Below are positions 1 through 12,308 of a stretch of 64,000 bases of DNA, in pieces. The notes under the pieces were generated by a model. That model was given only the letters and a program-made list of their open reading frames with translations. It had not been told where the DNA came from and made no database searches. The DNA is taken from assembly GCA_015956445.1 (NCBI GenBank), contig WIUZ02000008.1, positions 310,001-374,000 of the forward strand. The letters run 5' to 3'. Every line of letters begins with the position of its first letter. Position 1 is the stretch's first letter. This DNA comes from Thelephora terrestris (taxonomy: Eukaryota > Basidiomycota > Agaricomycetes > Thelephorales > Thelephoraceae). Position numbers and translations under genes: made by a program.

Positions 1-999
1 GAGTGATGTTGAACTTGTCGGCTCAGTAGCAGCAAGAGTTGGAGTGGATGAGTGGAACCGGAACAAATTTGTCCGTCGTTTAGCGAGAAAAAGAGACCTC
101 CCACATCGGTGCATGACCTTGGAGGTTTCCTTCAGAGAGCGCGGCGCGTCTCGCTGGTAGCAACCGTGGGAACTCCTGGCTTCCAGGCTCAGGTTCCAAC
201 ATCAATAACATCCTCCAGGGCTCTCCAGGGTCGTCAGCAGGTCGTCAGGCAGAGCCTTTCTGAGATGAGCTGGGCTTCTTTCACCACCAGCCCCTGGTTT
301 TCATACCAAAAGTGCAACCTATCCCAAAGAGACGGTCCTCTGGGAGTACGATTAGTATCTGCAGGCGTCACTCCCACCTAAAACCATGGCGACAGCTGTA
401 GGATATCCTCTAGTCTACCAGGCCAGACATCGATACCCCTCCGATCTGACGCAACCCACTCGGCCTATCGTGGGTATTTCCGGTCCTTCTTGAGCACCAT
501 CTTCAACCCAAAACACAACGGGGTGGCCGCGAGTCGAGACCAAAGTTTGCTTGCCCGATAATAGATTCTCTTACGGTGAACCTCATCGTTGAGATTGCAT
601 TGCCTTGAACCGTGTCCTCATCCCAGCAATGTCCAACGAGCCTGCAGTGTAATGAGTAGACAAAACCCACGGAAATCTCCGAGAACGGCGACACGAGACC
701 AAACCTCTTATTCCACCGATAGCTTCAACCTCTTTACAGTCCTCCACGACCTTGAACTTCCACCTAGTTGTGTCGCAAACGCTCTAATCTTGCTCTTACA
801 GCTATGTGGGTGAGGATATGGATGGTAGTGCTTGCAGATGGGTCTAAATCTGTTGGACCCGTTTCCGACCTTCGAGTGGGAATTGTAATCGTCGGCAATG
901 GACAGAAGCTGTGGATGTCCACCAGTGTTGCGGGACATTATTGGGAGAGGTCGGATTCTCAGGGGTTTGTTCCTTGTTTTCCCAAAGCCAGAATCATTG
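1..999. other. No gene assigned
   Basis: Short open frames exist on both strands, but none is conserved in a way I recognise and none chains into a convincing spliced gene. It is not part of the tandem duplication, whose similarity to 7690 onwards begins near 1000. It may hold the decayed end of a gene lying to the left of the window. Confidence 0.4.
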
Positions 1000-1521
1000 C
1001 CTGACCTAAACTTGTGTGAAAGGGTAAACGCGTCATTGTGCTTGAGAGCCGGGGCTAGCGGTTACTCCGGACCGGTGACAGCCTGCTGCCAAGGGCCTCT
1101 GTCCTAAGTACCAGGAGCCGTACCGCTGGGGAAATTACCGCCTCGCAGAACCGCCCGGCAGGCTGGCAGCGATCTGCCAACAACACTGCCTGCTTTCCAT
1201 TCCTTAGATCCTGTTTTGCTGGTTCGGCACTCCAACGCAATACCCTCCCTCGCATTCACCGATTTTATAAGCCCGCTCACTCTGTGAACGTCGCCTTTCG
1301 CATGCAAAGCGACCTGGAGTTGCGACTCGTAGCTGCTTGAGGGCTAGAGCGCCAACTGAGGAGCAACTAGGCATACTTGCACATCAAGAAAGGTGCGATG
1401 GTACAGCTTTTCTTGGCTGTGTGCTTGGCTTTTACGTTATGAGATTGACAGGCGGCCAAAAAAACGTCCCAGTATGGGCGTTGGACGCTGTCCCCTTCCC
1501 CTCGTCGCCGTGGGTCCCAGG

Positions 1522-4500
1522 ATGCGTCGCCTCTTCAAAAGATCTAAGAAACCTCCCCAGTCGGGGTTCCCTTCACCAGATCACGACCTCGGAGACGCAT
1601 ACGCAGCGCCTCTCGTAATCAGCCCAGAGCTAATAGATCTGAGTGTTGAACCTGAAGGTGACTCCGCTCAGTGATACCGCTCAAGTGATTGTGTTAATCT
1701 AACCACTGCGACAGGAATGAGTGACGGAGGGGATTTTCAAGTTCAACTTCGAGATGAGGGAGGTGGGGGATTGTACCAATCGGTTGCACCGATCCCAATT
1801 GTCCGACACGACGGTGGTATTACGACACTTCAGATGGCCGCCATTTCCTTTAATGTTCCGGAGTGGGCGGGAGGTGGATTCCGTTCGCTTAAATCTATCA
1901 TGGAGGTCGTCTGTTGCCTTTACGCTAATCACGAGGTTCGTTCAGGATACATCTCTCCGGACTCTCTTACACACATATCTGCAGAAAACTGTTCTGATCC
2001 GGAATAGGGTTCAACTCCTGAGCTCACGTATGGAAGACTTGGAACGTCTCTTCGATTTGCGCCCAAGCAACGTTGCAGAACAAAGGCGTCGGAACGGAGT
2101 GATCGAGTACATTATCATTTGCCCCGTCGTACTTGGTGTTGATGTGAATTCCTTCCAGTAAGCTCAAGGGAATAGAAGGGCAGCTGCTCTCTAGCGACAT
2201 TCAAGATGATAGGAATATACTCAAACTCCTCGAAGATCTGCGAGAGACGGTATTTGATTACCAGGTTCGCCCGTCACCGTCTGGCGCCCTTATCGATCTT
2301 AACAGGGAAAATAGATGGAACACCAACAAGAGGCCGATGGCGAAGAGCGTGAGCCGATAGTGAGTGTCCCTCTCTCACATCTGAGCAAATGAAATAACTT
2401 CCTTGTAGAACCAAGGTCAGAACACCCTTGTTTTAGATCGTGAATACCTGACACGAACCTCCGGCAGGAGAAGCAACGGTTCTCAATAGTTTCCCCTGTG
2501 CGCAGGGAGTCGAATTTTGGCACGACGATCGCAGGGATTGTTTGAAGGGGACCTGCATGGATGTTCTGGACGAGGTTGAACTCTGGGCCAGAGACTTCCA
2601 TAAGCCCCCTATTTACTGGTTGAACGGGCTGGCTGGAACGTGGAAGACCACTATGGCCCGGACGTTTGCAGAGAGATTGTTCGCGGACGGGCAGCTCGGT
2701 GCCTCGTTCTTCTGTTCGCGGGACTTTGACTATCGAGGAAACCTCCGCTCCGTCTTCCCCACTCTCGCTGTTCAGCTCGCGCGCAAATACCCCCAATTTC
2801 GATCGCTCTTTGTCCCTCTGGTCCGGTCCAATCCAGGGATATCCCTCGAGTCCCTGGACAACCAGATGTACAAGCTGGTTGTTCGACCTCTCAAGGAGTC
2901 CAACATCTCGACGGTGATTGTTATCGATGCTTTGGATGAATGCACCGATGAGGAGCCTGCTTCCGCCATCTTGCTTGTCCTTGGGCAATTCGTCTCTGAA
3001 ATTCCAAGGGTCAAATTTTTCGTCACCGGTCGCCCGGATCCACAGATCCTGAAAGGGTTCTGTCTCCCACTGTTGGCGGAAGAGACGGACATGTTTGTTC
3101 TCCACGAGGTTGAGCCGAGCCAAGTGGCCGACGGTATTTTGCTGTTCTTCAGGCACGAGTTATCGAATATCGTACGCCGTCGACGCGGTTTGGATGACTG
3201 GCCAACGGAAGAACAGATGGACCTCCTTTGCGAACGGGCTGCGGGGTTGTTTGCGTATGCGGTAGCAACAGTCATGTTCATCGGCAATCGGATTGCGCAA
3301 CCCAGAAAGCAGTTGGACCTCCTAAGATCACCTGAGAGCAGTGCACGCGAGGTGAGGACGATGCTCAAGCACAGGACAACCCTTGATTCACTTTATATAT
3401 CAACACTTCGGGGGGCTTTTGGTGATTCCGACGATCCGTATGCTGACGCCATGTTGCGCTCGGTGCTCGGTGCCGCGCTCCTCGCCGCAAACCCCCTTTC
3501 CCCATCCACGATTGCCATGCTCTTGAACCTCGACCCTTTGGAGGATGTGCTCCCCCTCTTATCATCACTTCGGTCGCTCCTAATCCTCGAGGGGGACATC
3601 AGTTCCCCTGTTCGACCCTTCCACAAATCCTTCCCCCACTTTATTACTGATCCTGATAGGTGCACGATCAAGAGGTTCCGTGTCTCTCCCCCCGCTCACC
3701 ACTCGGAGCTCTTGATCGGCTGCCTCAATCTAATGAATCGAACGCTGGAGAAGGACATCTGCAAGCTCCCAGATGCGGTCACAGGCTCAGACGCCAGCGA
3801 TTTGAAGGAGAAGGTCGAACAGTGCATATGTCCAGGTTTGCAATACGCATGCAGATCATGGCATACGCACCTCGTTGGCGGATACAAAACATTGGTAAAC
3901 GCACACGAAATCACATGTGTCATCCATCGGTTCTTGGAGACGAAGTTTCTGCTCTGGTTGGAAGTACTCAGCGTGCTTGGTGCCGCAAGAACTGCGTTGG
4001 AAGCTTTGCAAGCTGCTGCAGACCGGCTGGAGGTGCGTCGACGTTCCACGCTTGACGTCTTACCCAGACATCCTCAGGCTTGATCCAGGTATCAGCCACA
4101 CTCGACCTTGTCAACAACTGTTCCCGTTCTGTAACAGAGTACCTCGGGACCATCGGTGCATCCTCTCAACATGTCTATCGCTTGGCGGTTGACGCTCGTC
4201 AGCAGACAACGCCCACCCCGTCGAACACCAACCCTAATGCAAGTGCTCCAGGGCTCAATCTTACAGACTCAACTTTGGAACTACAACCATATGTTCCAAC
4301 AAGTGAAGCACATGACGCAGGACCACACGATCAACCTGCTGGTGACACCGATCTGGAACCTCAGACATCAATGGATGGATTCGAGCCTCTGACCCCGGCA
4401 TGGAAACACTTGATCAGTCGTCCCCTCCCCACAGACGAGCGCATCTCCTTGATAACAGCCATCTTCTCCGACTGTACTGAAGCTGATACGGTGAACCATC

Positions 4501-5804
4501 TACATGGGGGTGATGCCCAGGCCTTTGTCGATGTGATAGATGAGGTACTTTCCCGTTCCTTCCTTCCGAAAAATTAGGCCCAGTGACTTGACGTTTAACT
4601 TCCTGACAAACAGACATCAGACATGCTGCCACCATGGCTCCAGAAGGAATGCCTGGGCGCTTTGCGCAAGATATGCGGTCGTTCGGGTCTGCTCCCAAGA
4701 TCCGTAAAAATCCAGCTTCATTACGACCGGTCGGATGATCCACTGTATCAGGGTGGATATGCTGATGTCTGGAAAGGTCAATACCAAGATTGCCATGTTG
4801 CGGTCAAGGTGCTGAGGGTTTGTGCGAGTAATAACTTTGAGAAGATCACGAGGGTGGGTTCCCATAGTCTGTGGAAGTCGATTTATTTGTAAGCTGATTT
4901 TCACCGTTGCAGAGGTTTTGTAAGGAGGCCGTTGCTTGGAAGTCTCTCCGCCATCCAAACGTGTTACCATTGCTAGGAGTGATGATGCGCGATCGCTGTT
5001 TCGTGATGGTCTCAGAGTGGATGAATAATGGAAATATCAAAGAGTTTATCAGGGACAATCGGGATGTGAATCGGTTCGAGCTTGTATGTTGTCCCGCTGC
5101 TGGCTGCACCTGATGCTCATCACCCTTCCGATAGCTCAAAGACGTCACTGTTGGGTTGATGTATATGCACAGTCAAGCGATGGTACATGGAGATCTGAAG
5201 GGGGTACAATTTTGAGGATTACTCGCTGCACCCCTTCCTGATGCTCTTTCCCCCCCAGGCAAACATCTTGGTTGATGATAACGGTCGTGCACGCATAGCA
5301 GACTTTGGACTTCTCACGGTTGTCTCGGACCCCGCATATGCTACGGCCTCAAGTTCAGTCGCGACTGCCGGCACTCTACCATGGATGAGCCCAGAGCTTC
5401 TGGCTCCAGAGGACTTCGGTTTGAAGGACAGTCGGCCAACTAAGGAATCGGATTGTTATGCCCTGGGAATGGTCATACTCGAGGTGCTCAGTGGCCGGGC
5501 TCCCTACAATCAGTTTCGAGATGTCATTGTCATACGGATGATCACCGGAGGCAAACGCCCAGAAAGGCCAGAAAGGCCGTGGTTCACGGACGATTTATGG
5601 AGGACCCTGGAACAGTGCTGGTCACCACAGCCGACAGACCGCCCGACCATTCAATCCATCCTTGAGTTTTTGGAACGAGTTGCGACAACCTGGCAACCGC
5701 TTCCTCCTGGCGTAGATGATGATGATGATGATGGGATAGTTGGGGATGGGATGGTTCCTACAGTGAGTTACTATTTCGCTATTTCGTCCTGGACCTCGTG
5801 CTGA
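1522..5804 (+). CDS. NACHT NTPase - protein kinase fusion (NLR-like), copy 1; Walker A altered
   Basis: Twelve exons chain with phases that all agree: 1522-1657, 1715-1935, 1985-2106, 2159-2264, 2315-2359, 2409-2415 (7 nt), 2468-4032, 4089-4544, 4614-4853, 4913-5083, 5135-5203, 5259-5804. The product is about 1227 aa. Order: basic start (MRRLFKRSKK), helical N-terminal region, NACHT domain (WLNGLAGT at 2617, IDALDEC Walker B near 2924), winged-helix-like region, linker, then a TKL-type kinase (VAVKVL lysine near 4800, HGDLKG near 5189, ADFG near 5300, APE-like SPELL near 5390). The P-loop reads GTWKTT where the paralogues have GTGKTT (tgg at 2641), so ATP binding by NACHT is doubtful while the kinase looks intact. 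A final intron after 5771 could give a slightly different C-terminus. Known for the families: STAND NTPases act as oligomerising switches. A role in heteroallorecognition or immunity is inference. Confidence 0.85.
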
Positions 5805-6396
5805 GACTTCACCGTAAGTAGTTGTAACCCGCTGGAATACCCGGGACAGAACGTCAACGATGCTGAGGTCGGACGTTAGCAACATAGGAACCAGACAAGC
5901 AACAGCATCGACAAGCGGTGTGACCACGGCCCTACTCTACTCATCTTTTCCTCCACCCCCTTGCTCCCACAGAGTTTCCCATCTTCTTTTGGCTCTGATG
6001 TTGTCCCGTTTGTACTCTTTTGCTCCGCACCCCCCGCTGATCGAAGCTCGTAAACTTTTATATGAGCAACAGTACTCTTTATCCCCTTCCACGGTTTTTT
6101 TGTGAACCCTATCCCCTCAGTCGAGTTTGCGTGAACGTTGCGAACCATGAGTACTTTCGGACTTTACAAGGTATGACTTGACGTTGAGCACGAGGCAAAG
6201 TCACGATTCGAGGAGCCAGGCATCGGAGATACCGCCACCATGAATGCTTCGCTCGCCAGTGAGCGAGGATGTAATACAGCTGCCCGAACGCGTTTGAGCG
6301 TGAAACGATCATCAACGGATTCTGTTTCCGGTACACCAAAGGCTCCAACTTAAACCACTTCCCGTGAGTGACTCACCAGGACCCACACTGCTTGCA

Positions 6397-7020
6397 ATGT
6401 CCGAAGAAAACGGTTCGCTTCATTCACAAGTTTCCTTACGCGCCCGGACGCGCCTACACCGTCGGAGGTACGCGCCGATAGCTACTTATAGCTGGACTCA
6501 ACTTCCTCCTATTGACATACCTCCACACTTTCAGGCGGTCGACAAGGTGGTAAAAGCTCCCCCAATCCAGAACATCGCCCGGGCACATCTTCCACGGGGA
6601 TACGACAATTAAAACCCCTCCCCTTCTGCATTTTGGCTGGACTTTCGAAGCGAACGCGCTCCTGAAATGGGCAACAGAGAACGGGATCAGCACCACAATG
6701 AGATACGGGAATCACTCCGGACGGTTCAGTTGATGAAGAACACAATTCCCTATCGGCCGTCATCCAGCCAGAAGTTTTGGACGTCCTTGCTGCGGAGGCT
6801 GGAGCGCCAGAATTGCGGATAGAAGTCAAACTTGCCATGCACTCGGAAGGCTACTTCCTCCCCATAGTTCGAACTACCGTTTCTTCAAAGACAGAATGGA
6901 ACGCGTCACGCCAGAGCGGATTGAGGCCCTCGACCGATACCTGAAGGAAAGTGGGATTGTCCAGGACTCTCCAGCGTGGCACCTCGACTTCAAACTGTTC
7001 AAGTGGCAACGGATCTACTA
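6397..7020 (+). pseudogene. Decayed copy of the small unknown gene at 13034
   Basis: It aligns along its length with the intact gene at 13034-13654 and lies at the same place downstream of the NACHT-kinase gene. The intron at the same position is kept (acceptor just before 6536). The reading frame is broken by a nonsense codon TAA at 6610-6612 where unit 2 has a tyrosine codon, and small indels follow. The C-terminal part remains recognisable up to about 7020. Loss of one copy after tandem duplication is the simplest reading. Confidence 0.75.
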
Positions 7021-7204
7021 GCACTCATCTGTGAGCATAATCACGGTGGGCTCATCCACGGTCGAACGTTGGCAGGTCGGTCAATGCTCATGCCACTTCC
7101 ACAGCGCGGTTGCCTCTTCCAAAGTTGCTGAAGGCTACAGGACGTCACTTTGTATACTTGGATCGACGCGCTCCCTTTTCACCACTGAAGTACTGAAGCA
7201 TCAA

Positions 7205-7672
7205 CCGCCACATCTGAGAAGGGTTTCTACGATTTCTGGAACCGCCTATTCAATACCGCGTTCCCTCTCGATACCATATTCGAGGTTGTCTTCAATTTCC
7301 CCCCGTCACAAGCGCGTGAGGCGTCGATGTTGTCGTTCTCTGCATCTACGTGAACACAACGCCTGTGTTCGCCGTCGTGGTCAAATCACCCCCTGACTTC
7401 CGACTCCTCTCGAAGCGTCAAGAAGCTGACCTCCAGTTGCGACAATGCTTCTTGGATGTTCAATCTCACATGAAAATCCCTGTTTGGCATGGGATATCTG
7501 CCTCTGGCATCAAGATCGCGTTACGGCCCCAAAGAGTGGTGGTGGTATGATATGCTAGAGCAAGAGGGCGCGGACAAGTTCCGAGAGATCGTAGGCAAGG
7601 TGAAGAACAAGGTGAAGAAGATGTGTGAAAGCGTTGCGGGGCAGAACTATCCTGTGAATTCAGGGGTAGTAC
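7205..7672 (+). pseudogene. Fragment of a second unknown gene
   Basis: Protein-like stretches continue across frame changes: a segment beginning FYDFWNRLFN near 7220, then PVFAVVVKSPPDFRLLS near 7361, then WWWYDMLEQEGADKF near 7544. The start of this gene also occurs in unit 2 at about 13850, where it breaks off and joins a NACHT fragment. I do not recognise a domain. At least two frame changes make it a relic or a gene with several introns I cannot place; the relic is likelier. Confidence 0.45.
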
Positions 7673-8112
7673 CCGAACACGCCTGACCTAAACTCGAATG
7701 AAAGCGTAACCGCGTTATTGTGCTTGAGAACCGAGGCTAGCGGGTATCCCGGAACGGTTGCCACCTTCTGCCAACGGCGCTCGTCCTGACAGCGATCTGC
7801 CAACAGAACTGCCTGCTTTGAATCCATTTCTTGGATCCCAGTGTTCTGGTACTCCAGAGGGTCAAACGCAATACCCTCCTTCACATTCACCGATTTTATA
7901 ACCCCGCTCACTCTGTAAACGTCGCCTTTCGCATGCAAAGCGGCACCTGTAGTTGCCACTCGTAGCTGCTTGAGGGCTAGAGTGCTGTCTGAGGAGCAAC
8001 TAGGCCAAGAAAGGTGCGGTGGTACAGCTTTTGTTGGCTGTGTACTTGGGCTTTGGCAGACGTCCAAAAATCGTTCCAGCCCTTTCCCTTTTCCTCGCCG
8101 CCGCGTCCCAGG

Positions 8113-11100
8113 ATGCCTCGTTTCCTCAGAACATCCAATAAACCTCCCCAGTCGGGGTTCCCTCCACCAGATTACGACATCAGTACCGTATACGCAGCGC
8201 CTCCCCGAAGAATCCCAGAGATAGTAGATCCGAGCATTGAATCTGAAGGTGACTCCGCTGTTTCCTCAGAACATCCAATAAACCTCCCCAGTCGGGGTTC
8301 CCTCCACCAGATTACGACATCAGTACCGTATACGCAGCGCCTCCCCGAAGAATCCCAGAGATAGTAGATCCGAGCATTGAATCTGAAGGTGACTCCGCTC
8401 ATTGGAATCAGGCAAGGGATGATGTTAATCCAACCACTGAGGCAGGTGTAAATGACGGAGGGGGTTCTCAGGTCCAAGATCGAGTACATTGGCCCGCCGT
8501 CCTCATCCAATCGGTTGCACCTGAGACCCCAACTGTCCGACAGGACGATGGCATTATGACACTTCAGGTGGCCGCCATTGCTTTAAATGTTCCGGAGCGG
8601 GAAAGATCTGCGTTCGATTCGCTTAAATCCATCATGCATGACGTCTGTTTCCAAGTTCACGCTAATCACGAGGTTCGTTCAGAATACATCTCTCCGGAAT
8701 CTCTTACAAGTATAGCTGCAGAAAACCGTTCTGGTTCGGAATAGGGCCCAACTCCTGCTCTCACATATAGAAGACTTAGAATCTCGCTTTTTTTTGACCC
8801 CAAGAAACTCTGCAGAACCCAGGCGTCAGCGCGTAGTGATAGAGTACGTTATTATTTGCCCCGCTGTACTCGGTGTTGATGTTTTTTCTTTCCAGTAGGC
8901 TCCAGGAAATAGAAGGGCGGCTTCTCGCTAGCGACATTCAAGATGGAGGGAGTATATCCGAACTCCTCGAAGATCTACGAGAGGCATTATTTGATTACCA
9001 GGTTCGTCTCTCACCGGCTGGCGCCCTTATCGTTGTCAACAGGAACAACAGATGAAAGGGCAACGTGAGATCGATGGCCTAGTGCGTGGAATGATAGTGA
9101 GTGTCCCCCTCTCACATCTGAGCAAATGAGATAACCTCTCTGCAGATCCCAGGTCAGAAGACCCTCTGTTTTCGATCGTGAATATTTCACACGGACTTCC
9201 GACAGACGAAGCAATGGTTCTCAATAGTTTTCGTTATGCAAAAGGGGCCGAATTTCAGGATGGGGATCGCAGGGGTTGTTTGAAGGGAACCCGCGTAGAT
9301 GCTCTGGACGAGATTGAGCTCTGGGCGAGAGACTTCAATAAGTCCCCTGTTTACTGGCTGAACGGGCTGGCTGGAACGGGGAAGACCACCATGGCTCAGA
9401 CGATCGCAGAGAGATTGTTCGCGGACGGACGGCTCGGTGCCTCGTTCTTCTGTTCGAGGAATTACCATTCCGACGATCGGAGCAACCCCAGCCTCATCTT
9501 CCCCACTCTCGCTGTCCAGCTCGCGCGCAAATACCCCCAATTTCGAACGCCCTTTGTCCGCCTGGCTCGGTCCAATCCACAAGTATCCCTCGAGACCCTG
9601 TCCAACCAGATGGACAAATTGATCGTCCAACCTCTCAACGAGTCCGGTATCTCGACGGTGATCGTTATCGACGCTCTGGATGAATGCGGCAGAGTCGACG
9701 GGGAGTCCACTTCCGCCATCTTGTTTGTCCTTGGACAATTTGTCTCTGAAGTTCCAAAGGTCAAATTTTTCGTCACCGGTCGCCCGGATCCACAGATCTG
9801 GAAAGGCTTCCGCCTCCCACTGTTGGAAAAAGCGACGGACGTGCTCGTTCTCCACGAGGTTGAACCGAGGCAAGTGGCCAATGATATACGGCTGTTCTTC
9901 AGGCACGAGCTATCAAGTATCGCCCGCCGTCGAGGTGGTGTGGATGACCTGCCAACAAAAGAACAGATGGACCTCCTTTGCGAACGGGCTGCGGGGTTTT
10001 TTGCGTATGCTGCAGCAACGGTCGAGTTCATCGACGATCAGCGTGCGGACCCAAGGGAGCGCTTGCACCTCCTTCTACAATTACCCGAGAGCAGTTCACG
10101 CGAGGGGGAGTTGATTCGAACCACAGCCCTCGATTCATTCTATCACAACATTCTTCGGAAGGCTTTTGGTGACGTTATTAACGAGATGGATTTTTTGTGG
10201 CAGGTTAGCTCGGTGATCGGTACCATGATCCTCGCCGCAAATCCTATTTCCCCATCCGCGATTGCCATGCTCTTGGGACTCGACGCCTTGGAGCACGTGC
10301 TCCCCGTTTTGTCCTCGGTTCAATCGCTCCTTATCCTCCGGGAGGACATAAATTCCCCTGTTCGACTCTTCCACAAATCCTTTCTCCACTTTATTACCGG
10401 TCCGTCTAATTACCGCCGGAGGTTCCATGTCTCTCCTCCCGTTCACCACTCGAAGCTCTTGATCACCTGCCTCGATCTAATGAATCGAACGCTGGAGAAG
10501 AACATTTGCAAGCTCCCAGATGCAGTCACAAAGTTAGCGGTCAGCGACTTGGAGGAGAGGGCCGAACGGTACACCTGCCCAGGTTTGCAATATGCATGTA
10601 GGTCGTGGCATACACACCTGGTTGGCGAGTACACAAAATTTTTCATCGCATACGAAACTACATTTGCCATCCATCGATTCTTGAATACGAAGTTTCTGCT
10701 CTGGTTGGATGTACTCAGCCTGCTTGGTGCCGCAAGAACTGCGATGGAAGCTTTGCAAGCTGCTGCAGACTGGCTGGAGGTGCGTCGAAGTTCCACGCTT
10801 GATGTCTTGCCAGACATACTCAGACTTGATTCAGGAATCAGCCACACTCGACCTTGTCAACATCTGTTCTCGTTATGTAACGGGATACCTCAGACGGACC
10901 GTCTGTGCATCCTCTCAACACACTCAAGGCCAACCTTTCGGTAACACTGAGCTGAAACCCCAGACAGTGACGGAGAGACACGAGCCTCTGATTCCGGCAT
11001 GGAGACACTTGATTAGTCGTCCTCTCCCCGCGGACGAGCGCATCTCCTTGATTATAGCAATCTTTTCCGAAAGTACTGAAGCTGATATGGTGAAACATCT

Positions 11101-12308
11101 ACGTGGAGATGATGCCCAGACCTGTGTTGATGTGATAGATGAGGTATTTCCCCGTTCTTTCACCTCGGAAGATTAGGCCCAGTGACTTGATGTTTGGCTT
11201 TCTTAGACATCAGATATGCTGCCACCATGGCTCCAGGAGAAATGCCTGGGTGCTTTGCGCAAGATCTGTGGTCGTTTGGGTTTGCTTCCAAGATCCGTCA
11301 GAATCCAAATTCAATACGACACGTCGGAGGTCCCACGGTATCGGAGCGGGTCCGCTGATGTCTGGAAAGGCCAATACCAAGATCACCACATCGCGGTCAA
11401 GGTGCTGAGGGTCTGTACGAGTGACGACTTTGAGAAGATCACGAGGGTGGGTTCCCATAGTCTGTGGAAGTCAATCTATTTGTAAGCTGATTTTTTATCG
11501 TTGTAGAGGTTTTGCAAGGAGGCCGTTGCTTGGAAGTCTCTTCGCCATCCAAACGTGTTACCATTGTTAGGGGTGATGATGCGCGATCGCTGTTTCGTGA
11601 TGGCCTCAAAGTGGATGAATAACGGGAACATCAAAGAGTTCATCAGGGACAATCGGGATGTGAATCGGTTTGAGCTTGTTTGTTGTCCCCGCTGTTGGCA
11701 GCACCCGATGCTCATAACCCTTCCGATAGCTCGAAGGCGTCACCCATGGGTTGATGCATATGCACAGTCAAGCAATGGTACACGGAGATCTGAAGGGGGT
11801 ATGATTTTGAAGGTTAATTGCTACACCCCTTCCTGATTCTCCTTTCTTCCAGGCAAACATCTTGGTCGACGATAATGGTCGTGCACGCATAGCAGACTTT
11901 GGACTTCTTACGATTGTCTCGGACCCCGCATATGCTACAGCCTCAAGTTCAATCGAAACTGCCGGCACTATACCATGGATGAGCCCAGAGCTTTTCGTTC
12001 CAGAGGACTTCGGTTTGGAGGACAGTCGGCCAACCAAGGCATCGGATTGTTATGCCCTGGGAATGGTCATACTCGAGGTGCTGAGTGACCGGGCTCCCTA
12101 CAATCAGTTCGGAAGTGTGAGTACCATACTGATGATCATCAAAGGCGACCGCCCAGAAAGGCCAGAAAGGCCGTGGTTCACGGATGATTTATGGGGGACC
12201 CTGGAACAGTGCTGGTCACCACAGCCGACAGACCGCCCCACCATTGAATCCATCCTTGAGTGTTTGGGATGGCTTTCAAAAACCTGGCACCGCTTCCCCC
12301 TGGTGTAG
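8113..12308 (+). CDS. NACHT NTPase - protein kinase fusion (NLR-like), copy 2
   Basis: Exons with agreeing phases: 8113-8248, 8446-8672, 8722-8843, 8896-9001, 9052-9096, 9146-9152 (7 nt), 9206-10779, 10835-11143, 11207-11446, 11507-11677, 11730-11798, 11853-12308; product about 1153 aa. The plan is that of the gene at 1522: basic start, helical N-terminus, NACHT with an intact P-loop (GLAGTGKTT near 9370) and Walker B IDALDEC near 9669, linker about 49 residues shorter than in copy 1, then a kinase with IAVKVL, HGDLKG and ADFG. The nucleotide loop of the kinase reads SGSADVWKG, less glycine-rich than copy 1. A one-base loss near 12285 relative to copy 1 removes the acidic tail. The first intron contains a copied 140-bp block, so splicing of exon 1 may be disturbed. 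Both ATP sites look usable here, which makes this the likelier functional member of the pair. Confidence 0.85.
8121..8400 (+). repeat. Near-perfect 140-bp tandem duplication over exon 1 and its donor site
   Basis: 8121-8260 is repeated as 8261-8400 with a difference only at the last base. The unit covers most of exon 1 of the NACHT-kinase gene and 12 bases of intron, so two identical donor sites (before 8249 and 8389) now exist. Use of the first donor removes the second copy as part of a 197-nt intron and restores the product. Use of the second shifts the frame, since 140 is not a multiple of three. Confidence 0.95.

Larger units (their letters stand above)
1000..7690 (+). repeat. Tandem segmental duplication, unit 1
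   Basis: This unit is repeated, diverged but collinear, at about 7690-13870. Matching blocks in order are the upstream region (1000-1500 against 7690-8110), the NACHT-kinase gene, the spacer with a TATA-like stretch, the small downstream gene and the start of a further gene. Unit 1 has the decayed small gene and an altered Walker A motif. Unit 2 has the intact small gene and a conserved P-loop. The promoter-proximal block is included, so both fusion genes probably started with the same regulation. Confidence 0.85.

Noticed and set aside
9187-9906. A long antisense frame (239 aa) opposite the NACHT exon, and a similar one at 2299-3156.
   Set aside because: They mirror codon patterns of the sense NACHT exon, recur in all paralogues for that reason, and show no family of their own.
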